Below, one piece after another: positions 1 through 7,530 of a stretch of 41,546 nt of DNA (the stretch's first letter is position 1; the number at the start of each line of letters is the position of its first letter). The notes beneath the pieces are model-generated. The model was not told the origin of the DNA. It saw only the letters and a list, made by a program, of their open reading frames with translations, and did not search any database. Origin of the DNA: CAKOSP01 sp964371745 (GTDB taxonomy: Bacteria > Bacillota_I > Bacilli_A > RF39 > UBA660); the NCBI GenBank assembly GCA_964371745.1, contig CAYJNS010000002.1:1-41546 (forward strand). Reading direction: 5' to 3'. Made by a program: the position numbers and the translations under genes.

Positions 1-1175
1 GCAATTATGAAGGTCTATATTGTACTCCTTGTGAGTCATTTTGGACAGAATCTCAGCTTATAGATGGTAAATGTCCTGATTGCGGGCGAGAAGTTATTCT
101 TGCTAAAGAAGAAGCATACTTTTTTAAACTTTCTAAATATCAAGAAAAGTTAGAAAAATTTATTGAAGAAAATCCTACCTTTCTAGAACCTATTGCTAGA
201 AAAAATGAAATGTATAATAATTTTTTAAAACCTGGTTTACAAGATTTATGTGTTTCAAGAACAAGTTTTACTTGGGGAGTAAATGTTAAATCAAATGATA
301 AACATGTTGTTTATGTATGGCTTGATGCTCTTACTAACTATATAACTTTTATAGGTTATGATGTAGATGGAAGTAATGATGAGTTTAATAAACTTTGGCC
401 AGCTGATTTACATTTAATAGGTAAAGATATTTTTAGATTTCATGCATTATACTGGCCATGCTTTTTATGGAGTCTAGGTTTAGAACTTCCTAAAAAGATA
501 TTTGGGCACCCTTGGCTTTTAATGGGTAATGATAAAATGAGTAAAAGTAAAGGTAATTTAATGTTTGCAGAAGATCTAGTAGAAAAGTATGGAATTGATG
601 CAGTTCGTTATTATTTACTTCATGAAATGCCTTATTCAAGTGATGGTAATATGACTGATGAACTTATTATTGAAAGATTTAATTCTGATTTAGCAAATGT
701 ACTAGGAAACTTAGTTAACAGAACTATTTCAATGAGCAAAAAATATTTTGAAAAACACGTGGTAAACACAAATATAGAAGAAGATATTGATAAAACATTT
801 ATAACTGAATGTACTAATCTTAGTAGTAGAGTTACTGAAAAGATAAATGATATAAAAGTAAGTGATTCTTTAGAACTTATTATGAATCATTTTAGAAATT
901 GTAATAAATATATTGATGAAACAATGCCTTGGGTACTTGCTAAAGATGAAAGTAAGTTGGATAGATTAAAAACAGTTTTATATAACTTAATTGAAGCAAT
1001 AAGAATTGGAACAGTATTATTAAGCGCTTATTTACCAGATGTAAGTGAAAAAATAATTGATCAATTAAATACAGATGTAATAAGTTTTGAAAGTACTAAA
1101 ACATTTGGTAATTATCCAAGTGGAAATATACTTAATGAACCAGTTATTTTATTTCAAAGGATTGAATGTGAATAA
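1..1175 (+). CDS. metG: Methionyl-tRNA synthetase, 5'-truncated by the window edge
   Basis: Charges tRNA-Met with methionine in the cytoplasm. The reading frame is open from base 3 with no start in the window, so roughly the first 120 residues, including the HIGH motif, lie outside. Visible parts are the zinc-knuckle cysteines (YCTPC, then KCPDC at residues 7-27 of the visible part), the class I signature KMSKS at 534-548, and a helical anticodon-binding domain. It ends about 210 residues after KMSKS without the C-terminal EMAPII-like tRNA-binding domain of B. subtilis MetRS, so it is the short form. The stop overlaps the GTG start of tatD by 8 bases, the same gene order as metS-yabD in Bacillus. 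The family call is secure from both motifs. Confidence 0.96.
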   Translation, partial: NYEGLYCTPCESFWTESQLIDGKCPDCGREVILAKEEAYFFKLSKYQEKLEKFIEENPTFLEPIARKNEMYNNFLKPGLQDLCVSRTSFTWGVNVKSNDKHVVYVWLDALTNYITFIGYDVDGSNDEFNKLWPADLHLIGKDIFRFHALYWPCFLWSLGLELPKKIFGHPWLLMGNDKMSKSKGNLMFAEDLVEKYGIDAVRYYLLHEMPYSSDGNMTDELIIERFNSDLANVLGNLVNRTISMSKKYFEKHVVNTNIEEDIDKTFITECTNLSSRVTEKINDIKVSDSLELIMNHFRNCNKYIDETMPWVLAKDESKLDRLKTVLYNLIEAIRIGTVLLSAYLPDVSEKIIDQLNTDVISFESTKTFGNYPSGNILNEPVILFQRIECE

Positions 1176-1938
1176 TTATTTTTGGGATACACATGCTCAT
1201 ATATTAAATGAATATTATGATGATGTAGATGAGGTAATAAAAGATGCCTCAACTAATAATATAAAATATGTAATAAATTCAGGAGTAAGTCATAGTGTTA
1301 ATCAAGAAGTAATTAATACCTGTCAAAAATATAAAAATGTTTATGGAACTCTTGGTATACACCCAGAAGAAATATTAAATTATAAAGAATCTGATTTGAA
1401 ATATATAGAAGATAATATAAATAATCCTAAAATACTTGCTATAGGTGAAATTGGACTAGATTATCATTATTATAAAGATCAAAAAGAAGTGCAAAAAAAA
1501 CTATTTGAGAAATTATTATTTATTGCAGAGAAACATAATTTTCCAGTAGTAATACATAGTAGAGAGGCTACTGAAGATACAATTAATATATTAAAAAAAT
1601 TTAAGGTAACAGGCGTTATTCACTCATTTAGTGGTTCATATGAAACTGCAATGGAATATATTAAACTAGGTTATGTACTAGGTATAAATGGTGTAGTAAC
1701 CTTTAAAAATTCAAAATTTAAAGATGATTTAAAGAAAATTCCTGTTGAAAAAATAATTTTAGAAACAGACTGCCCATATCTAACTCCAGAACCTAATAGA
1801 GGTAAAAAAAACAGTCCAGCAAATGTAAAGTTTATAGCAGAATTTGTAGCAAATGTCTATGAAATACCAGTAGAAAAGCTAGCAATGATTACCAATGAAA
1901 CTATATATAAAATTTTTGACAAAAAAATTAAACTATGA
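1168..1938 (+). CDS. tatD: TatD family metal-dependent deoxyribonuclease
   Basis: Metal-dependent hydrolase of the TatD/YabD family, amidohydrolase-like TIM barrel, 256 residues (normal length). Metal ligands are visible in the usual order: DTHAH near residues 7-11, GEIGLDYH, VIHSREA, HSFSG and LETDCPYL. A GTG start at 1168 is chosen because AAAGGA at 1156-1161 sits six bases upstream and the protein then begins just before the HxH motif. An upstream ATG at 1087 in the same frame would add 27 residues encoded inside metG. Translationally coupled to metG by an 8-base overlap. Family members are reported as 3'-5' DNases; the exact substrate here is inferred. Confidence 0.94.
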   Translation: MNNYFWDTHAHILNEYYDDVDEVIKDASTNNIKYVINSGVSHSVNQEVINTCQKYKNVYGTLGIHPEEILNYKESDLKYIEDNINNPKILAIGEIGLDYHYYKDQKEVQKKLFEKLLFIAEKHNFPVVIHSREATEDTINILKKFKVTGVIHSFSGSYETAMEYIKLGYVLGINGVVTFKNSKFKDDLKKIPVEKIILETDCPYLTPEPNRGKKNSPANVKFIAEFVANVYEIPVEKLAMITNETIYKIFDKKIKL

Positions 1939-1972
1939 TAACATTAATACATACATTTGAGGTGAAATGTTA

Positions 1973-2509
1973 ATGAAAATAATGAATAGAATTGTAAGAT
2001 CAATTTTAATGTTGGCAATTATAGTAGTAGCTCTTTCTAGTTCATCTGTTTTTGAATCGAAAGTAGAAAATACTAATATAAATAAAACTGTTAACTTATC
2101 AACTATGGCAATGAAAATAATAGAAAACGAAGAAGAAAGATTATATACTCCATTAGATAGTTACACGGGAGATTTAACTGGCTATGTATACAATTGTCCT
2201 TTATGTACTGGTAGACTTGCTTGTATGAGTTCATTAGATTTATCTACAGGAAGAACTACCTATCCAGATGAAATATATGGTGATGTAAGAATAGTTGCAT
2301 CATCAAAAAATTTACCATGTGGATCTATTGTTAGATTTTCATCTAGTAGAGTATCTGATGAGCCTACTGTTGCTATAGTTCTTGATAGAGGAGTAGGTGG
2401 ATCATCACTTGATTTATTAGTGGGCGATATAAGTGATGCTTATGATGTTATTGGTAGAACATCAATTGAATATGATGTACTTAGAAGTGGATGGCAAGAA
2501 AAACAATGA
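1973..2509 (+). CDS. Secreted 3D-domain protein (YabE/YocH-like)
   Basis: Probably a cell-wall-acting protein. An N-terminal hydrophobic segment (about residues 8-24) serves as signal peptide or anchor. The C-terminal half (about 60-178) resembles the 3D double-psi beta-barrel: it has PCGSIVRF followed by VLDRGVGGSSLDL, matching the aspartate-rich 3D motif found in YabE, YocH and MltA-like enzymes. There is no G5 or LysM domain, so it is much shorter than YabE. It lies between tatD and rsmA, exactly where yabE lies in B. subtilis, but rnmV (RNase M5), usual at this spot, is absent. The ATG at 1973 is preferred over 1967 because GAGGTG at 1959-1964 is then eight bases away. Lytic activity is inferred. 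Confidence 0.75.
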   Translation: MKIMNRIVRSILMLAIIVVALSSSSVFESKVENTNINKTVNLSTMAMKIIENEEERLYTPLDSYTGDLTGYVYNCPLCTGRLACMSSLDLSTGRTTYPDEIYGDVRIVASSKNLPCGSIVRFSSSRVSDEPTVAIVLDRGVGGSSLDLLVGDISDAYDVIGRTSIEYDVLRSGWQEKQ

Positions 2510-3276
2510 TAAAAGCTAAAAAGCATTTTGGACAAAACTTTTTAATAGATATGGCTGTATTAGATAAATTATCTAATGCAGTTTTAGCATGTGAAAATGA
2601 TTTAATAATTGAGATAGGTCCTGGAAGAGGAGCGTTAACTAGTAAATTACTTAATAAAAACTCTCAAGTTCTAGCATATGAAATAGATACAGATATGGCC
2701 CCTTATTTAAATAAAATAAATAATGGAAACTTAACTATTAAATATCAAGATATATTAAAATCAAATATAAAAGAAGATATTAAAAATTATAAATATAATA
2801 ATTTATATATTATAGGTAATTTACCATATTACATAACTACTCCAATACTTGAATATATTACTAAACAGAATATAAAGTTTGTTAATTTGACTATAATGGT
2901 TCAAAAAGAAGTTGCTGATAGATTTTTAGCAAGACCTAAAACAAAAGAATATGGATACTTCACTCTTTATTTAAAACATTTTTATGAAGGAACAAAAATA
3001 ATAGATGTAAAAAAAGAATCGTTTGACCCAATGCCTAAAGTATTAAGTTCTGTAATAACGCTTAATCAAATAAACAAAGATTATTTAAGTGAAGAATATT
3101 TTACATTTTTAAAAAAATGTTTTAGCGCGAAAAGAAAAACATTAAAAAATAATATAGGTAACGCTGATTTTGGAAAAATAAAGCCAATATTAAATAAATA
3201 TAATTTAACTGAATCAGTAAGGTCAGAAGAGTTATCTGAAGATATATTTATTGATATTTATAAAACTTTAAATTAA
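2506..3276 (+). CDS. rsmA: 16S rRNA (A1518/A1519) dimethyltransferase
   Basis: Dimethylates two adjacent adenines in the 3' terminal helix of 16S rRNA during small-subunit maturation (KsgA/RsmA), using S-adenosylmethionine. Visible motifs are the N-terminal KKHFGQNFLID, the SAM-binding IEIGPGRGALT (about residues 35-45), acidic YEID, and the catalytic NLPYYITTPI. The C-terminal small domain contains KRKTLKNNI. Length 256, slightly short of B. subtilis. The start at 2506 gives an ATGA overlap with the upstream 3D gene; an alternative ATG at 2491 would add five residues. The tatD-3D-rsmA order is conserved in Bacilli. A terminator hairpin follows at 3288. Confidence 0.96.
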   Translation: MIKAKKHFGQNFLIDMAVLDKLSNAVLACENDLIIEIGPGRGALTSKLLNKNSQVLAYEIDTDMAPYLNKINNGNLTIKYQDILKSNIKEDIKNYKYNNLYIIGNLPYYITTPILEYITKQNIKFVNLTIMVQKEVADRFLARPKTKEYGYFTLYLKHFYEGTKIIDVKKESFDPMPKVLSSVITLNQINKDYLSEEYFTFLKKCFSAKRKTLKNNIGNADFGKIKPILNKYNLTESVRSEELSEDIFIDIYKTLN

Positions 3277-3287
3277 TTAAATATTTT

Positions 3288-3308
3288 AAGTATTGAAAAA
3301 TACTTTTT
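3288..3308 (+). terminator. Intrinsic terminator after rsmA
   Basis: Seven-base-pair stem AAGTATT/AATACTT with a GAAA tetraloop, followed by a T run. It ends the metG-tatD-3D-rsmA operon and overlaps the promoter of the next gene. Confidence 0.7.
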
Positions 3309-3321
3309 ATTATGCTATATT
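3293..3321 (+). promoter_or_regulatory. Sigma-A-type promoter with extended -10
   Basis: TTGAAA (3293-3298), 17-base spacer, TATATT (3316-3321) with TG one base upstream of the -10. Predicted transcription start is about 3328, which is also the first base of the AGGTGAT ribosome binding site, so the leader would be only about 12 bases. Confidence 0.65.
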
Positions 3322-3339
3322 TTATCTAGGTGATATAGA

Positions 3340-4467
3340 GTGAAAGATTTTTTAAAAAATAAACAGAATTTACTAATAATAGCTCTACTTATAATAATTG
3401 TTTTATTAGTAATAACGATTGTTTCCGCAAATGAAATAAAGAAAGAAGAAGATGGTAAAGAGCTTCCTAAAGTAGGACCTAATGAAGCTGTAATTATTCA
3501 TGAAAGTCAAGGTGAGTTAATATATTCAGTGGTAAATGAAACTCCAGAATATGAATATACCCAAATATATAATTGTGAAAACGAATGTTTAGTAACAAGT
3601 TCAAATGGCGTATACTTAGCCATCAATGATGGTAGTAAATATTTACTTTTAAATAAAGAAAATGGTGATTTAATAGATATGCCTTATTCATCAAATGAAT
3701 ATCAGTTAAAAGAGTTAAATGGTAATTATTATTACGAAACAGATGAAAAAATAATAGTTTATGATATAGAAACTAAAAAAGAATATATTTTAGAAGAAGA
3801 GTATACTACATCTTTAGAAAAAGTAGATGGAAGGTTACTCGTTGCATATCAAGATTATTTTACTAATTATTCTAAAATAGTAGATGTAAATACAGAAGAA
3901 ATTATTTTTGAAAATAATAATTCAAGTAAATTTTTTGAAATAAAAATAGTTAATGATACATACTATTATATATTAGTAAATGCATCTAATACTGGGGGAG
4001 ATATTAATGAATATACAATATATGATAAAGAAAAAGAGTTAATCGTAGAAAATGCATATGATTATACATTTGAGGAAAAAGGTTATCTACTTGTAACGTT
4101 TAATAATTATTTTGAAAACTATAATTTAAATACTAATACAAAGTATACTAGTGATGTATATAAAGAAGTTACAAAAGAGTTATATAATAAACCATATGTT
4201 TTAGCAAATAAAGATAATACTTTATATATCCTGGATTATAAAGGCAATATTATAAATGAAGATAGTAGTACGGTAATTGAATATACAAACTATTATATGG
4301 ATCAACTAAATCCAATTGAAGATTATATGAAAGAATATAAATTAAATGAATATAATGATGATGTGTTACCAGGACTATCGTTTACAGTAACTTTAAGTGG
4401 TAATAGTTACGCCAATGTATATTATTATGATTTTGATACAAAAGAAGCACTTATATTAAATCCTTAA
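3340..4467 (+). CDS. Membrane-anchored extracellular protein of unknown function
   Basis: I do not recognise this 375-residue protein. One N-terminal transmembrane segment (about residues 10-29) is followed by a long, acidic, tyrosine-rich extracellular part with no cysteine-based or catalytic motif that I can name. Short alternating strands with repeated phrases such as YLLLNKENGDLI, IIVYDIETKKEYIL and LYILDYKGNII suggest a beta-propeller-like fold, which is inference. Start is GTG at 3340 after AGGTGAT at 3328-3334. It has its own promoter and is closed by two terminators, so it is monocistronic. It stands between rsmA and yabG, where Bacillus has no such gene, so it looks like a lineage-specific insertion. 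Confidence 0.7.
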   Translation: MKDFLKNKQNLLIIALLIIIVLLVITIVSANEIKKEEDGKELPKVGPNEAVIIHESQGELIYSVVNETPEYEYTQIYNCENECLVTSSNGVYLAINDGSKYLLLNKENGDLIDMPYSSNEYQLKELNGNYYYETDEKIIVYDIETKKEYILEEEYTTSLEKVDGRLLVAYQDYFTNYSKIVDVNTEEIIFENNNSSKFFEIKIVNDTYYYILVNASNTGGDINEYTIYDKEKELIVENAYDYTFEEKGYLLVTFNNYFENYNLNTNTKYTSDVYKEVTKELYNKPYVLANKDNTLYILDYKGNIINEDSSTVIEYTNYYMDQLNPIEDYMKEYKLNEYNDDVLPGLSFTVTLSGNSYANVYYYDFDTKEALILNP

Positions 4468-4486
4468 GCAAGTTATCTTGCTTTTT
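4466..4486 (+). terminator. Intrinsic terminator overlapping the stop codon
   Basis: Perfect seven-base stem AAGCAAG/CTTGCTT with a TTAT loop and a T run. The stem begins inside the TAA stop of the preceding gene. Confidence 0.85.
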
Positions 4487-4499
4487 CTTATTTAAAAAT

Positions 4500-4527
4500 A
4501 ACACTTACCTAAAAATAAGTGTTTTTT
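4500..4527 (+). terminator. Second intrinsic terminator before yabG
   Basis: Eight-base stem AACACTTA/TAAGTGTT, loop of eight bases, and a run of T. With the preceding hairpin it makes a tandem terminator isolating yabG from upstream transcription. Confidence 0.8.
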
Positions 4528-4569
4528 GTACCATAAAAAATATTTAACATAATATATATAGTGATGAAT

Positions 4570-5334
4570 ATGAATATAAAAAAAGGTGACTTAGTCACAA
4601 GAAAAAGTTATGGTCATGATACCATATTTAAAGTTATAAATGAAAAAGATGGTATTTACTATTTAAAAGGCTTAGATGCAAGATTGTACGCTAGTAGCGA
4701 GGTAGATGATTTAAAGATAGTAAATGAAACTATAATTGAAGAAGAAATAGATAATGATAATAGGTCTTCTAAAGATAATTATTTCTATTTACCAGCTAAA
4801 ATACTTCATATAGATGGTGATAATGAATATTTAGATAGATGTTTAAAGTTTTATAAGAAAATAGGCGTATACGCAATAGGTAAAAAGATAAAAGAAGAAC
4901 ACATTTATGAACAAATAAATGAACTTTTGTGCGAATATAAACCTGATATTGTCATTATTACTGGGCATGATGCATATTATAGAAAAAAAGGAGATCCAAC
5001 AAATATTAAAAACTATAAAAATTCATCTAATTTTATTAAAGCTATAAAAGCAGCTAGAAAATATGAAAGAAGTCATGAGAAATTAGTTATAATAGCGGGA
5101 GCTTGTCAAAGCTTTTATGAAGAGTTAATAAAAGCAGGTGCAAATTTTGCATCAAGTCCCAAAAGAGTCAATATTCATGCCTTAGACCCAGCAATAATTG
5201 CATCTACTATAGCTTTAACAGAAAAAAATAAAGAAGTAGATATAATTAGTCTACTTGAAAAAACTAAATATAAAGAAGATGGAATGGGTGGTATTATTAC
5301 AAATGGTTTAATGTATGTTGGATATCCTAGATAG
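4570..5334 (+). CDS. yabG: Sporulation-specific protease YabG
   Basis: YabG (peptidase family U57) processes spore coat proteins during sporulation. The family signatures are clear: an N-terminal SH3-like segment (KKGDLVTRKSYGHD), then ILHIDGD, IITGHDAYYRKKGDP, IAGACQSFYEELIKAGANFASSP, and KRVNIHALDP. Length 254 is close to B. subtilis YabG. The ATG at 4570 is chosen: GTGAT at 4561-4565 fits the ribosome binding sites used elsewhere here, and the protein then begins MNIKKGD. Upstream in-frame starts at 4561 and 4564 would overlap that site. The gene is followed seven bases later by veg, as in B. subtilis. No clear housekeeping promoter is seen upstream, which would suit mother-cell sigma control, though I cannot show that. 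Confidence 0.92.
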   Translation: MNIKKGDLVTRKSYGHDTIFKVINEKDGIYYLKGLDARLYASSEVDDLKIVNETIIEEEIDNDNRSSKDNYFYLPAKILHIDGDNEYLDRCLKFYKKIGVYAIGKKIKEEHIYEQINELLCEYKPDIVIITGHDAYYRKKGDPTNIKNYKNSSNFIKAIKAARKYERSHEKLVIIAGACQSFYEELIKAGANFASSPKRVNIHALDPAIIASTIALTEKNKEVDIISLLEKTKYKEDGMGGIITNGLMYVGYPR

Positions 5335-5341
5335 GAGAATA

Positions 5342-5557
5342 ATGAATATAAACAATGTAAAAAAAGAAATAGAAAAAAATGTTGGTAAAAATGTTCAAGT
5401 AGTAGTGCATGGTATGAGAAATAAAACAAATACATATGTTGGTAAATTAAAGTTTGCTTACCCTAATTTATTTATATTACAAACAGATATAGGTGAAAAA
5501 TGTTTTAATTACGCAGATGTTTGTATAGGTGATGTTATAATAAAATACCTAAATTAA
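5342..5557 (+). CDS. veg: Veg family protein
   Basis: Small 71-residue protein of the Veg family, which in B. subtilis lies directly after yabG and has been linked to biofilm gene control through SinR. Recognised by the N-terminal helix NVKKEIEKNVGKNV, then a beta-barrel with NKTNTYVGKLKFAYPNLFIL and FNYADV, which aligns with Veg (GILAETYPSVFVIQ and YSYADI). Start ATG at 5342 with AGGAG at 5333-5337. An upstream in-frame ATG at 5315 lies inside yabG and lacks a binding site. Its role here is inferred from the family. Confidence 0.88.
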   Translation: MNINNVKKEIEKNVGKNVQVVVHGMRNKTNTYVGKLKFAYPNLFILQTDIGEKCFNYADVCIGDVIIKYLN

Positions 5558-5567
5558 TAAAAAACAC

Positions 5568-5596
5568 TTGCTTAATGTAAATTAATGTACTACAAT
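5568..5596 (+). promoter_or_regulatory. Promoter of spoVG
   Basis: TTGCTT (5568-5573), 17-base spacer, TACAAT (5591-5596). Well-matched sigma-A-type elements ahead of a GGAGGAG ribosome binding site at 5619-5625. The same TTGCTT -35 recurs at 38594. Confidence 0.75.
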
Positions 5597-5632
5597 ATAG
5601 TTGTGGATACGAAGATATGGAGGAGAAAGTAT

Positions 5633-5890
5633 ATGGAAATCACATCAGTAAAAGTTTTTAAAACAGAAAGAGAAGGATCGCGTGTTAAAGGTTATGCTAC
5701 AGTTACTTTAGATGACTGCTTAATGATACACAACATTCGTATTATTGAAGGGACAGAAAAAATGATTATTGCTATGCCTAATCGTAAGGTAAGCGAAGAT
5801 CGTTATGAAGATGTAGTTCACCCACTAAATTCAGAAACAAGAGAATTATTTGTTAATAGAATTTTAGAAGAATACAGTAAAGAACAATAA
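5633..5890 (+). CDS. spoVG: Septation/regulatory nucleic-acid-binding protein SpoVG
   Basis: SpoVG is a small regulator that affects asymmetric septation in Bacillus and binds DNA and RNA in several Firmicutes. The 85-residue protein matches the family nearly end to end: MEITSVKVFK, GYATVTLDD, the IRIIEG segment and AMPNRK. Strong GGAGGAG ribosome binding site seven bases before the ATG. It is monocistronic, with its own promoter at 5568 and a terminator that overlaps its stop codon. In B. subtilis purR, yabJ and others separate veg from spoVG; here they are adjacent, a condensed arrangement. Confidence 0.97.
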   Translation: MEITSVKVFKTEREGSRVKGYATVTLDDCLMIHNIRIIEGTEKMIIAMPNRKVSEDRYEDVVHPLNSETRELFVNRILEEYSKEQ

Positions 5891-5903
5891 AAGTTCTTTT
5901 TTT
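5879..5903 (+). terminator. Intrinsic terminator after spoVG
   Basis: Seven-base stem AAAGAAC/GTTCTTT, seven-base loop, T run. The stop codon of spoVG lies in the loop. Confidence 0.75.
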
Positions 5904-5941
5904 CTTGGGTAAATCATACTATTAACTGAAAGGAAATAGTT

Positions 5942-6223
5942 ATGATAGATAAAATAAATCAAACAAATCATGAATTTAAAATAATTGACAGAGCATTTAT
6001 AAGTTTATCTGGTATTATTAAAATAATAAGTTTCAATGATGAAGAATTTTTACTTGAAACTATAATGGGTAATATGCATATAAAAGGAGATTCTTTAGAA
6101 GTAATTAAAATGGATACTACTGATGGAATTGTAAAGATAAAAGGGTCAATTAATGGAGTTAATTATATTGAAGGTAAATCAAAAAATAAAGAAGAAAGTA
6201 TTATAGCTAAATTATTTAGATAA
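5942..6223 (+). CDS. yabP: Sporulation protein YabP
   Basis: YabP is a mother-cell sporulation protein found with yabQ and divIC in Bacillus; related YqfC/YabP proteins act in coat and cortex formation. The 93-residue protein shows the family pattern: ISLSGIIKIISFNDEEFLLET, then a short beta-barrel with MHIKGDSLEVIKMD, VKIKGSINGVNYIE and the C-terminal IIAKLFR. These align with the Bacillus YabP phrases DSFDNEEFLLQT and FFGKLFK. AAAGGAA ribosome binding site at 5929-5935. It overlaps yabQ by one base. In B. subtilis the S4-domain gene yabO precedes it; here it is missing. Confidence 0.88.
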   Translation: MIDKINQTNHEFKIIDRAFISLSGIIKIISFNDEEFLLETIMGNMHIKGDSLEVIKMDTTDGIVKIKGSINGVNYIEGKSKNKEESIIAKLFR

Positions 6224-6504
6224 TGGATATACAAGTGCAAATATTATGTTTTATAGTATCATTTATATATGGAGTATTTTATAATTTAATATCTAAATTA
6301 AATTATAAAATAATAGAAAATAAAAATGTATTTTTAAAAATAGTAATTACATCAATATTTATTTTTAATAGTATTATTCTTTACTTAATAATACTTTATA
6401 AAATAAACTTTGCTATATATCATATATATTTTTTATTTATTCTTATATTAGGCTATATATTTTCGTCAAGAATGTGTAAATATATTGTAAAACTTAAAAA
6501 GTAG
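6223..6504 (+). CDS. yabQ: Sporulation membrane protein YabQ, short form
   Basis: YabQ is an integral membrane protein needed for spore cortex formation in B. subtilis. This 93-residue version starts MDIQVQILCFIVSFIYGVFYN, which fits YabQ, and has about three hydrophobic helices (roughly residues 5-22, 38-58, 65-82). It ends where the longer Bacillus protein (about 200 residues) continues with further hydrophobic and polar sequence, so this is a reduced form. The start codon shares its A with the yabP stop. Identification rests on position between yabP and divIC plus N-terminal similarity; sequence conservation in this family is low. Confidence 0.75.
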   Translation: MDIQVQILCFIVSFIYGVFYNLISKLNYKIIENKNVFLKIVITSIFIFNSIILYLIILYKINFAIYHIYFLFILILGYIFSSRMCKYIVKLKK

Positions 6505-6512
6505 TATTGCTA

Positions 6513-6542
6513 TTTAGATTTTAATTAGTGTATTATTATAAT
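6513..6542 (+). promoter_or_regulatory. Promoter of divIC
   Basis: TATAAT at 6537-6542 with TTTAGA at 6513-6518 (18-base spacer). A second reading, TTGCTA 6507-6512 with TATTAT 6531-6536, is also spaced by 18. The ribosome binding site AAGGTG starts at 6546, so the leader would be very short if the downstream -10 is used. Confidence 0.5.
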
Positions 6543-6557
6543 ACGAAGGTGAAATCG

Positions 6558-6842
6558 ATGAAAGTAGGAAAAAAAGGGAAGTTTAGATTAATATTTATCT
6601 CTATCTTTATGATAGGTCTTGTTTCTGTGCTTGTAACTAGTGTTTACACCGATTGGAAAGCTATACTTGATAATAATAAGAAGTCTGAAAGTCTTCAAGC
6701 AGAGTATGAAGCTATGATAAAAGAAGAAAAGTCACTTGAAAGTGAAGTGACTAAATTAAAAGATCCAGAATATGTAGCGAGATATGCAAAAGAAAAATAT
6801 ATGTATTCAAGTGAAGGAGAAGTAATTATAAGAATGGACTAA
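6558..6842 (+). CDS. divIC: Septum formation initiator DivIC/FtsB-like
   Basis: Bitopic division protein that joins the FtsL-DivIB (FtsQ) subcomplex at the septum. The 94-residue protein has a short basic cytoplasmic N-terminus, one membrane helix (about residues 11-29), an extracellular coiled coil (about 35-68, ESLQAEYEAMIKEEKSLESE) and the conserved C-terminal DPEYVARYAKEKYMY, which is diagnostic of the family. Start ATG 6558 with AAGGTG at 6546-6551; an in-frame upstream ATG at 6528 lies inside the promoter. Position after yabQ matches Bacillus. Its stop overlaps the convergent clpP stop. Confidence 0.93.
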   Translation: MKVGKKGKFRLIFISIFMIGLVSVLVTSVYTDWKAILDNNKKSESLQAEYEAMIKEEKSLESEVTKLKDPEYVARYAKEKYMYSSEGEVIIRMD

Positions 6843-6857
6843 AGTTCATTCTTTTTA
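6831..6857 (+). terminator. Terminator of divIC, inside the convergent gene ends
   Basis: Nine-base-pair stem AGAATGGAC/GTTCATTCT (one G-U pair), loop TAAA, followed by T residues. The stem contains the last codons of both divIC and clpP. The reverse side has a poor T run, so it probably serves divIC mainly. Confidence 0.65.
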
Positions 6858-7423
6858 ATAATTTTATCAACTAATCCATATTCTAAAGCATCTTTACTAT
6901 CTAAAAAATTATCTCTATCAGTATCTTTTTCAAGTATTTCTATACTCTTACCAGTTTTATCCGCAAGTATAATATTTAACTTTTCTTTAAGCTTTATAAT
7001 TCTTTCCGCAGCTATTTTTAAATCACTTGCTTGACCAGATGCGCCCCCTAGTGGCTGGTGTATCATAACTTCAGTATTTGGCAAAACATATCTTTTACCT
7101 TTTTCTCCACATGCAAGTAAAAATGCTGCCATACTAGCACACATACCAAGCCCTATAGTTACAACATTACTTTTAACATACTCCATAGTATCATATATAG
7201 CCATGCCAGAAGTAACAGATCCACCGGGACTATTAATATAAATATAAATATCATCACTACTTATTGAGTCTAAATAAAGAAGCTGACTTACTACTAAGTT
7301 ACTACTTATATCATTAATCTCTCCATATAAAAATATAATTCTATCTTTTAATAATCTAGAATATAAATCATATGAATATTCTTTATTACTACTTTTTTCA
7401 AGTACTGTTGGTACTATATTCAT
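6839..7423 (-). CDS. clpP: ATP-dependent Clp protease proteolytic subunit
   Basis: Serine peptidase subunit of ClpXP/ClpCP; it forms a tetradecameric barrel fed by Clp ATPases. The 194-residue product has the catalytic serine in GMCASMAAFLLACG (about residue 96), histidine in MIHQPLGG, and the distal aspartate in KDTDRDNF. It also has the typical N-terminus (IVPTVLE) and YINSPGGSVTSGMAIYD. The start at 7423 is supported by AGGTGAT immediately upstream on the reverse strand; a longer frame to 7477 has no binding site. It converges on divIC with a 4-base overlap of stops and diverges from surface protein 1. Confidence 0.97.
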   Translation of the reverse strand: MNIVPTVLEKSSNKEYSYDLYSRLLKDRIIFLYGEINDISSNLVVSQLLYLDSISSDDIYIYINSPGGSVTSGMAIYDTMEYVKSNVVTIGLGMCASMAAFLLACGEKGKRYVLPNTEVMIHQPLGGASGQASDLKIAAERIIKLKEKLNIILADKTGKSIEILEKDTDRDNFLDSKDALEYGLVDKIIKKNEL

Positions 7424-7476
7424 TTCATCACCTATAAATATAATAGTAAAAAAGTAAACAAAATATTCAAAAAACA

Positions 7477-7505
7477 TTTATAAAACTAAAAAAATATGAT
7501 AAAAT
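7477..7505 (+). promoter_or_regulatory. Promoter of surface protein 1
   Basis: TTTATA (7477-7482), 17-base spacer, TAAAAT (7500-7505) with a TG extension one base upstream. The ribosome binding site AAGGGAG follows at 7518-7524. Confidence 0.55.
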
Positions 7506-7530
7506 TAAGACATAGTAAGGGAGAATAGCT

